NCBI GenBank assembly: GCA_021018815.1
Contig: JAITYX010000009.1
Coordinates: forward strand, 7,442,501 to 7,506,500
Length of the DNA stretch: 64,000 bases
Reading direction: 5' to 3'
Source: Talinum fruticosum
Taxonomy: Eukaryota > Streptophyta > Magnoliopsida > Caryophyllales > Talinaceae
Under the pieces are notes generated by a model. That model had not been told where the DNA came from. It saw only the letters and a program-made list of their open reading frames with translations, and ran no database searches. Position 1 is the first letter of the stretch. Every line of letters starts with the position of its first letter. The translations under genes and the position numbers were made by a program. Shown here piece by piece: positions 55,689-64,000 of the stretch.

Positions 55689-57203
55689 TGTTAGACTTTG
55701 CGGGTATATTATTCTGAGTACCATCAAGGAATTAGGTACGGACTTCATCTCTTGTAAGTTTTGATTACAAGTCATTCTAAGCGCTTTAGAAACTTTTCGA
55801 GTGATTTAGAATCTCTTCCGAGTGTTACGTAAACTATTGCATATGTTTTCACTTGATTCTAACTCGACTCGTAAAGCATACTCTTGCTTATCCTTTCATA
55901 CATAGTTCCGAGTCACTCGGACAACACTCGAATTATCGCATGTTCAAATATTTGCTCTAAAGTGCATAAACTCGAGTCCGACTTTGTATTCTAAGTTTGA
56001 TTGAATTAGAGTGTTAATTCATCCTTCTAAGTAGCATGTTTTGTTTGAACTGCGTTTGTCTAGATCAAGTCTCATTACTTTGATATTCTCTATCGGACTT
56101 GTTTTACTTCGGACTAACTAAGATGGAATTTGAAGTATAATGGATATTAGACTCGGAAAATTCCACTCTTTCGAGACTCGAATAATTAGGCACTTAATTA
56201 TCCTAATTAAATTATTATCTCGTGTCTAACCTTGGACCAAAGTATTTTATACTTTGAGAACCAAATTGATTTACTTTTGTAGATTATCTAAACGAGGTTA
56301 TCCTATTTTTGAAATACAAAAGTAACCAACTTCAAGTTGTCAATCACCAAGCAGACAAGACTTTTCCGCTTCCGAGCAAGGCCTAGACATTGTGTCGGGG
56401 TTGTCTATTTCCAAAACTGGAAATCTGCAACGCCTAGCTCAACGGTGGTTTCCACCCTATTTTTTAGACACCACCAGTGGATTGGGACATCCAAAGGAGT
56501 CAAGAGCCGTTGCCCAACATTCACACCTCAACGGATATTTTCCGAGTCACTCGGAAAAACCATTACAATGGTCACAAAGGACTTCTAATCGAAGATAGTC
56601 ACAACGGCTAATCCGCTTGGTCATTTATAAATAGAAGCCACTTCACAAGACAAGAAGATCGTTGAACCTATTGCTGAAATTATCTCTCTCTGTATAATTC
56701 TCATTCAATCTTCTACTTACAACTCCAACTCGTACTTAACATCTTTCCGAGTTGTAAGGTCTTGTAATCTGTCACACACTCTTATTCTTACTTTCGAGTA
56801 AGGTCCCTTGAATGAGCTGTAAGGGTTAACTCAGCTCGGTTGTCCCTAACTCGTAGAGGTTACCTTAGTTAGGAAGTACTAGATCGGATAAGGGAACTTC
56901 GAGTCTAGGAAAATCTTGTAAGGAATTGTCTAAGGGAGCAAGTTTGGTTGAGTATTTCTACTCGTATTTTGTGGATTCAAAATAGTGGATTTGACTTGGT
57001 GCTTGGATTAGCACTTACCGTGGTTTTCCGCCCAGGAGGGTTTCCACGTATTTTCCGAGTTAACACCTTTCGGAGTTGAATCTAGGCTCGAGTCTGTTTC
57101 AAAGTCAGCTTTAAAATTTAATCTTCCAGTCTTTATTCAAATTTTCTCATCACCCTATTCACCCCCTCTAGGGTGACTTAGTCTCTCCAAGAGCAAACCT
57201 TCA
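55689..57203 (+). repeat. 5' LTR of Sirevirus J
   Basis: The LTR is 1515 bp, opens TGTTAGACTTTG (diverged from TGAAG) and closes ACCTTCA, with the primer site two bases on. TATA box at 56628 (ATAAATAGAAGCC). Its sequence parallels LTR A along its length. The 3' LTR is outside the window. Confidence 0.8.
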
Positions 57204-57205
57204 AC

Positions 57206-57218
57206 TGGTATCAAAGCC
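57206..57218 (+). other. Primer-binding site of Sirevirus J
   Basis: TGGTATCAAAGCC lies two bases after the LTR end. It is complementary to the 3' end of plant initiator tRNA-Met with one difference from the common TGGTATCAGAGCC. Confidence 0.85.
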
Positions 57219-57262
57219 TAGCCTTTCGAAAGGATCTAACCATCCAAAGGTTTAAAGATCAA

Positions 57263-58740
57263 ATGGCTCGAGGACAATGGAGAGTTTGATGAAGGAAGAT
57301 CTTCTAGCGGACCACAACAGTTCAAAGGATCTAACTTGGTGCACTTGGAAGAAGCTCATGGAATGTTTCCTGTTGGATCATGATGAAGATGTCCGTAACA
57401 TCATACAAATAGGGAACTACATTCCAATGAAGATGGAAGAAACAAGGCTCGTGCCCAAAACAAAGTCCGAGTACACCACTAATGAAGCGAGAGAATTTCG
57501 AAAGAACTTCAGGGCGATGAATATTCGTTGTGCGCCATCAGCTCGGAAGAATACAACCAGAGTGTCAGCCTATGACACAGCCAAAGAAGTGTGGGACACA
57601 CTTGTCAACGCTTATAAAGGCATAAGTCAAGTCAAACAAGCGAAGATAAGAAAATATCTTCACAAATACGAGCTGTTCAAGATGGAGCCGAAGACAACAT
57701 CACACAAATGTTCATCCGCTTCACTGAGATTACTAACAATCTCAAATCTCTGGGTAGAAAGATTTCCCATGAGGAAATATGCAGAAAGATACTCGAAGTC
57801 TACCCAAGAGAAGATGGGGTCCCAAGGTGACAGCCATTGAAGAGGCTCGGAACCTATCCTTACCGAAGCCGGACGAACCGATTGTAAAGCTACTCACCCA
57901 TGAGATCCACCGGAAGAGGAGGATGCAGAGGTCGAGTACTAAAAAGAACATTGCATCGAAGGCCTAAGAAAACAGAGAAGCAAATCCGAGTTCATCCGAC
58001 TCGGAAGAGGATCCTATGGCACTTATCGCTAGAGGCTTCAAAAGAATGATGAAGCACAAGAGATGGGATAAGAAGCCAAGAGAAGAGTACTATAAGAAAG
58101 ACAAGAATGATAGAAAAGGTAAACATTCTTCCCCTTCAAAGTTATCTTTAACTAAGAACTCATATTGTTTTAAATGCGGCGACAAGGAACACATAGTCAA
58201 AGACTATCCCAGGAGAAAGAGGGACAGAAAGAAAAAGAAGGCTATGATGGCCACTTGGAGTGATGAAGACTCATCGGAAGATGGTGAGGACTCGAGATGA
58301 TTCAAAGTGTTTGATGGCACTCTCGGACTCAAAAGCCGAATCGAGTCGGACTCGGATCACTTAGATAGTGAGGAAAAAATCATCGGGAGGTAATTGAATA
58401 CTTAGTTTAGCCAAATATATTTATACTTTGGAAGAAAAGTCCAATTCCGATTCTTCTCGGTTTAAAGAACAACTTGAGTCTGTTACTTCTAAGAGCATCT
58501 CTTTGAAAAATGAATTAGAAAAAGAGAGACTTACTCTAAGAGAACTTAAGACTAGTACTCAATCTAATGAGGCTGAGTCCGAGTCACTCAAAGAGAAAAT
58601 GAGCATCCGAAGCAAGAGCTCAATGAGTCTCGAAGAGCTTGTTTTAAAATTTACTCAAGGTCGGAAAAACCTTGACATGCTCTTAGGGTCTCGAGTGTCT
58701 CCTTCGAAAAGAAGGACTTGGTTTTAACAAAGAGGAGGAA
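57263..58740 (+). pseudogene. gag of Sirevirus J
   Basis: The natural start is probably the ATG at 57263 (MARGQW), but a frameshift follows at once and the long open frame runs from 57277 to 57840. It has copia gag features: WKKLMECFLLDHDEDVRNII, then AKEVWDTLVNAYKG (about 57580-57620). The zinc knuckle CFKCGDKEHIVKDY (58169-58210) has lost its last cysteine to tyrosine. An acidic stretch (SDEDSSEDGEDS) and a coiled coil rich in Glu, Lys and Leu (58428-58700) follow, as in Sireviruses, where this part links gag to protease. Stops at 57838, 57965 and 58298 break it. Confidence 0.75.
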
Positions 58741-61700
58741 TCCAATTCCTACTCGGAGCTTTACAAAAGGATTCCAAAACTATGAAGTTCAAGAAGGCTG
58801 AACACGGTCCCATTCATAAGAATGAAAGGAGGACTGAGCCTAGACCAGCTTACGGAGAAAACCTTCTCCTCCTGTTTATAAAAGGAAAGAGTTTCAAAAG
58901 AAAGAGACATGGACTCGGTTTTGTAAAAGAAAGACTCAGAATCGACCAAACCCAAAGTTATTCAAATCGGGTTCCCAAGAGTCTTTTTCCTCAGAAAAGA
59001 CCACGGTAAAGGGAGTTACTTGGGTTCGTTAGAGGAAGTGAGAAAGGTTAGTTTGTTTTTGACTTGCGGATGGCTCGAGAAAAGAACAAAAGGGCATTGG
59101 TACCTCGACAGTGGATGCTCACGTCACATGTCGGGGAATCCAAGACTCTTTTCTGAGTTAGAAGAGTATAAGGGAGGCAAAGTCACATTTGGAGATGACA
59201 GCAAGGGCAAGATAATTGGGATAGGCAATATTGGAAAAGGAGACAATCTGGTCGACCGAGTCTACCTTGTTAGAGGATTGAAGTACAATCTACTCGAGCA
59301 TCTCTTAATTGTGTGACAAAGGTCAAGAGGTAAGATTCACTCGGACCAACTGTTATATTTCCGATGATAATACCAAGGAGACCAAGCTCTTAGGTAAGAG
59401 ATCAGGTAACACCTACATTATTCCTCTTTCGACCCAAGTCGGAATTTATCTTGCTTAAAAGCATCTCTACATGATGATTCATGGACATGGCATCGTAGAT
59501 TAGGTCATATTAGCATGCATACCATTAAGAAGCTTGCTTCTCATGGTTTAGTCGAGAGGACTGCCTAACTGTGCATTTAAGAAAGATAAAATTTGTGAAG
59601 CATGCACAAAAGGGAAACAGGTTAGATCATCTTTCAAATCTCTCAAAACTGTTTCCACATCCAAGGTGCTTGAAATGTTGTACATGGACTTATGTGGTGA
59701 AATCCCTGTTAAGAGTCTCGGAGGTAAATCATATGTGCTTGTGATTATTGATGACTACTCACGATTTACCTGGGTTTGTTTTCTTAAGCACAAAAATGAA
59801 GCTTTCAAAGAGTTCAACAAGCTCTGTAGGAAAATCCAAGTTGAGTCTCGGACTCGGATCTAGAGAATTTGAACTAACCGTGGAAAGGAGTTCGATTACT
59901 CGGAATTTGCGAGTTTTGTGATAAGAATGACATGTCCCATAACTTCTCAGCACCAAGAACTCCTCAACAAAATAGAGTAGTGGAGAGAAAGAACCGGACT
60001 CTTGAGAAATAGGAAGGACAATGATGATTGAACATGATCTACCATACTATTTCTAGGCTAAGGCAGTCAACACAACAAACTACACGTTGAACAGATGCCT
60101 TATCGGACCCATCCTGAAGAAAACTCCATACGAGCTCTACAAAGGGAAGAAACCCAACATTTCGTACTTCAAACCCTTTTGATGTAAGTGCTTTGTTCAC
60201 AACAATGGTAAGGATCACTCGACCAAGTTTGATACTCGGTCGAGATGAAGGCATTTTTTCTTAGTTATTCATCTCATAGCAAAGCATATCGTATTTTCAA
60301 TAAAAGAACTAACAAAGTGGAAGAAAGCATCCAAGTTGTTTTTGATGAGATTGAACAGGAAAAACAAAGTGAGTCAACATTCTCGGATTTGAAGCTCAGC
60401 AGAGAAGATGACCTTGGTGAAAATGACCTCATCAAGAATCAAATCAAGGTCACTCGAACGAAGTGACTCAAAATAACCTAACTCGGAATGAGACAACTCA
60501 AGAACCAACTCAGTGTGTTGAAGGTCAATCAGATGAACAAGCTCAATCAGAATAGACTTCGAAGATCAACCAATTCAACCTATAGATCCGGTAAACAAAA
60601 GAACAGGTAGAGCACTCAAATATACTTTGAGCCACCCACTCGAAAACATCTGGTCCGATATCAACGAGTGGGGTAAGAACTCGTTCCTCTCTAAAAATCT
60701 ATGTGCATTCACTGCATTCATGTCATTAATCGAACCTAGAAATGCACTAAAGGCCCTAAATGAACCTAAATGGGTAGAGGCCATGCAAGAGGAACTTAAT
60801 CAATTCGAAAGAAACCAAGTCTAGACTCGACCAAACAACCTTCCGACCACCCAGTCATAGGAACCAAATGGGTTTTCAAGAACAAACTGGATGAAGGTGG
60901 TTGGTAGTTAGAAATAAGGCTAGACTTATGGCTCAAGGTTACAATCAAGAAGAAGGAATTGATTGTGGGGAAACCTTTGCACCTGTTATAATTGAAGCTA
61001 TTAGAATCCTACTGGCATTTGCATCTAGCATGAATATCAAATTGTATCGAATGGATGTTAAATGTGCTTTTCTCAATGGCTTCATTAAAGAGGAAGTCTA
61101 TGTTGAGCAACCCCTTGGATTTGAATACTCAGAATTTCCAAATCATGTTTTCAAATTGTAAGCTCTTTATGGTCTTAAACAAGCTCCCGGAGCTTGGTAT
61201 GAAAGATTGAGCAATTTCTTGGTTGAAAATGACTTTAGAAGAGGTTAGATTGACAAAACTCTTTTTATAAAAACTAAGGGGAAAGACTTTCTTATTGCTC
61301 GGATCTATGTTGATGACATAATTTTTGGAGTTACTAATGAAATTATGTGTCGAGATTTTTCTGAGTTAATGAGACAAGAATTTCAAATGAGTATGATGGG
61401 AGAACTCAATTTCTTCCTTGGTTTACAAATCAAGCAAGACAAAGATGGCATCTATGTCCATCAATCAAAGTATACCAAGGAGCTGCTGAAGAAGTACAAG
61501 CTTCAAGATGTGAAACATGCAGCAACACCTATGAGTAGCGAGCATAAAACTGGACTCGGACGAGAAAGGTAATGCAGTATATCGAAACTTTATCGAGGTA
61601 TGATTGGATCTCTGCTATATCTTACCTCCAGTAGACCGGACATGATGTTTAGTGTATGTCACGTGTGCAAGATTTCAAGCTAATCCCAAAGAATCACATC

Positions 61701-62248
61701 TCACTGCGGTGAAGAGAATATTCAAATATCTTGTAGGGACTCGGAATCTAGGTCTATGGTACTCTAGAGACTCGGAACCGACTCTCACTGGATACTCGGA
61801 TGCTAACTATACTTGGATACAAAGTTGATAGAAAGAGCACCTGAGGAGCCTGCCGGTTTCGGGTCAATCCCTAATATCTTGGCACTCAAAGAAGAAAAAC
61901 TCAGTAGCTCTATCAACTGCTGAAGCTGAGTATATTGCAGCTAGAGCATGTTGTGCTTAGATTTTATGGATCAAGCAACATGTAGGAGATCTTAGACTTA
62001 CATTCAAATTAATTCCAATCAAGTGTGACAATCAAAGTGCAATCAGCATCACCAAGAACCTAGTTCAACACTCAAAGACAAAACATATTGATGTCGGGTA
62101 TCATTTTCTAAGATACCATTTTGAGAAAGGTGATATTGAACTTGAATTCATTCCTACCAAACTTCAATTAGCTGATATCTTTACTAAGCCACTTAGTGAG
62201 GATCGGTTTTGCTTTATTAGGAATGAGCTTGGCATGATCAATGCATGA
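58741..62248 (+). pseudogene. pol (protease, integrase, RT, RNase H) of Sirevirus J
   Basis: The protease site HWYLDSGCSRHMSG is at 59096-59137. GAG-pre-integrase zinc region: WTWHRRLGHISMHTIKKL (about 59487-59540) and CEACTKGK. Integrase: LYMDLCGEIPVKSLGGKSY (from 59676) keeps the first Asp; the second catalytic position reads TNRGKEF (about 59873), Asp changed to Asn; NRVVERKNRTL (about 59972) keeps the Glu. RT: MAQGYNQEEGIDCGETFAPV (60930-60989), MDVKCAFLNGFIKEEVYVEQ (61051-61110) and the intact catalytic YVDDIIFG (61308-61331). RNase H: SVALSTAEAEYIAA (61902-61944), then ADIFTKPLSEDRF to the stop at 62248. At least ten stops or frame changes are spread along it. Confidence 0.8.
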
Positions 62249-62907
62249 TTATGTGCTTTTCCGAGTGAAATTTCTTTGCATGATTATATGTTATACACTT
62301 TCTCTCTTTAATTAACAATTAGTTCGGTTGAGCCGGTGATACTGACTTATGAGTCATTATTTGTCTCGTGGTTTTGAGTCACTCGAAACTCACTGAGTCG
62401 GACTAATATTTTGAGAAAAATGGACATCAAACTTTTGAAATCATCTCTAGATCGATGGAGAATTTCAGAAATTTCTTTTAAAATCTCTCTTTTTCTCTCT
62501 CTCTTGCGCGCATCGATTAGACAACTAGCCGTTGGGAGACAATCGTTGGAATTCTAACCGTTGGAGAACGGAACGAGTTATACCGGTCCGAGGCGACCGT
62601 TGAAGAGTTGGGTCGAACGAACACCGAAGGACGATTTTTTCTCTATAAATAGCATCCATTTTCCTTCATTTTGCTACTTTACTCTCTGCACACTCTCTCT
62701 CTCTCACTTACTTCAACTCAAGCAAGCTTTCTACGTTCCAAGAAGATTTCATCGCTCTCAAGATAAGTGAAAGAAGTCTCAAGTAAGCATTGTCACTCTC
62801 AGCTCTCTCTTTCTACTCTTTCATTTTTTTTCGCTCACTTTCGTCAAGCTATCTCTCTCTCTCTCTTTCCCTCTCTCAAAAGTTCATCTCTCTCTTTTCT
62901 TACAAAC
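62249..62907 (+). promoter_or_regulatory. Inter-ORF spacer with a possible internal promoter (TATA at 62644)
   Basis: Between the pol stop and the ORF3 ATG are 660 bp without a coding frame. CTCTATAAATAGC at 62641-62653 is a good plant TATA box; about 30 bases after it starts a long pyrimidine-rich leader that reaches the ORF3 ATG. Upstream are several copies of CCGTTGG-type motifs (62529, 62559, 62599). Element A begins, at position 1 of the window, just after the equivalent TATA site and has the same CT-rich leader. The promoter function is inferred. Confidence 0.4.
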
Positions 62908-64000
62908 ATGCCGAAAAGAGGTTCCCACCTTGATTTTCTTGGTTACGCAACTAAGAAACCATGAACTAAAAGCCAGGAAGGCCCCTCTAATCCCTCAAAA
63001 ATCATTGTCACCCAACATCTAACATTGGATGACAAATTCTTCCCGACCACAAAGTTTTCATGGTTCGTGGTTGGCTCACATCAAATCCATAGGGGTTTTA
63101 CAATTTCCTTTATTTCAGCGAGTTCATATAGCCGTAACTCATTTTTGAGTTTTATTCCAACCTCTCTAGCTCCGAGGGTATCTTCACCTCTAGAGTTCAA
63201 AACGTCACGGTTCGCATAAACACCTCTCTTCTTCACCGTCTCTTTAAAGTATCGTCTCTTTTCCTCAACAGACAACCCCATACCTTTCAACGAGGTTGCT
63301 GACGAATTCTTCAAAAATATGCCAAAGAGTTTCCTGAGTCACCTAAAAACTTCTCCGTGACTCAACCGAAGTTAGAAGCTCGTCTTTTGTGCTTTCTATT
63401 GATAAGGACCTTCTTCTCATAGCATTCAAGCAAGGAGAACCCCAACTCCAAGCATCTCAAAGCCTTGTACGACATTCTTGAGGGCTACTAAGTAGACCTC
63501 TTTCCTGGTATAGTTAAGCAAATGGCAGTCATGCCTGCTCGGACTCGGACCAAGAAGTCAACCCCACTTCCTTTCGGGGCTCTTCTCACCCTAATCTTCA
63601 AGCAATTCAAAGTTCCTCTTCCCTCAAATCCTAACGCGGTTTCGAGGTTGCCATTGTCGTTGGTAAGAAAGAACTTCTTTGGTATGGATACCAAGAGACC
63701 TAACCAGTGTCTCGGTCCATAGCTCGAAGCCGAGGCCACCTTCTCCGCCTCGGACTCAAACTTAATCCCCTCTTTCTCTACCTCCTTCACCTGGTGGCGC
63801 CTCCACTTCGGGTGTTTCTCAAATCCTTTCTTCCGCTTTGTCCACCGCAGTGATGGAGAAGCTCTCCTCGGTGTCCACCGAATTCAAGGACACCCTCCAG
63901 GTCATTCAAGACTGTTCTTCGGTTTATGACCATCAATCGAGAAAACTACTTAATCTCAAATAAGAGAGTAGTAAGACGTGCTTCTCGAGATGAAAGCACT
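62908..64000 (+). pseudogene. Env-like ORF3 of Sirevirus J, cut by the window end
   Basis: The ATG at 62908 begins MPKRGSHLDFLGYATKKP and a stop follows at 62962, where A has an arginine codon (CGA) instead of TGA. The frame reopens beyond it (TKSQEGPSNPSK). Blocks shared with A are HRLFKVSSLFL (63232-63265), KNFS...CFLLIRTFFS (63350-63420), HLKALYDILEGY (63450-63490) and PFGALLTLIFKQFKVPLPSN (63562-63621), the last better preserved than in A. Other stops lie at 63419 and 63488. It has no recognised enzymatic domain. Confidence 0.7.

Larger units (their letters stand above)
55689..64000 (+). mobile_element. Sirevirus-type Ty1/copia element J, 5' LTR to ORF3
   Basis: This is the most complete element in the window: 5' LTR, primer-binding site, gag, protease, integrase, RT and RNase H in copia order, then a 660-bp spacer and env-like ORF3, which continues beyond the window. 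Integrase before RT marks it as copia. Long charged gag linker plus ORF3 mark it as Sirevirus-like. Scattered stops show that it cannot encode its own proteins. Confidence 0.85.

Overview
The window looks like repeat-packed, probably pericentromeric, DNA of a flowering plant, most likely a eudicot. It is AT-rich. I recognise no ordinary host gene, tRNA or rRNA. Almost every stretch belongs to a plant transposable element: Ty1/copia elements of the Sirevirus type, Ty3/gypsy elements of the Tat type, one chromovirus-like gypsy fragment, and three CACTA (En/Spm) DNA transposons. All the large reading frames carry stops and frameshifts, so the coding entries are given as pseudogenes. Coordinates of decayed parts are approximate; those of the CACTA elements and several LTRs are set by terminal motifs and target-site duplications (TSDs).

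Layout, left to right. 1-3932: 3' end of Sirevirus A (env-like ORF3, polypurine tract, 3' LTR), inserted into 3933-7252, a minus-strand Sirevirus B. 7253-9439: 3' end of a chromovirus-like element with its LTR. 9440-14874: unassigned DNA around a solo LTR (10675-12253) and a second LTR (12325-13720). 14875-19490: start of a Tat LTR interrupted by an autonomous-type CACTA element (15224-19201, TSD ATT) with an intron-containing, lightly damaged transposase-related gene. 19830-26235: Tat fragment H, interrupted by a 2.9 kb LTR-like insertion and by a second, deleted CACTA element (24584-26120, TSD TAA).

26236-29787: a plus-strand plant-mobile-domain (PMD) gene remnant and a DUF7745-like fragment, separated by a minus-strand Sirevirus LTR. 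29788-37268: Tat element D (LTR, leader with 43-bp tandem repeats, gag, protease, RT, start of RNase H). 37269-41896: a second, longer copy of the PMD plus DUF7745-like pair, with introns. 42005-50944: Tat element E on the minus strand (integrase through gag to 5' LTR), lying convergent to that gene pair and to element D. 50945-55688: Sirevirus fragment F, split by a third CACTA element (51370-54806). 55689-64000: Sirevirus J (5' LTR, PBS, gag, pol, possible internal promoter, ORF3), running off the window.

The most interesting structure is the intron-bearing PMD plus DUF7745-like pair. It occurs twice. In the better copy it lies tail to tail with a Tat pol gene, as expected for an antisense extra-gene module carried by a retrotransposon. 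Introns on the antisense strand would survive retrotransposition. The D/E pair also forms a very large imperfect inverted repeat whose two LTR promoters point at each other. A second theme is that the window holds internal 'empty sites' (related copies without the insertion) that confirm two of the CACTA insertions.
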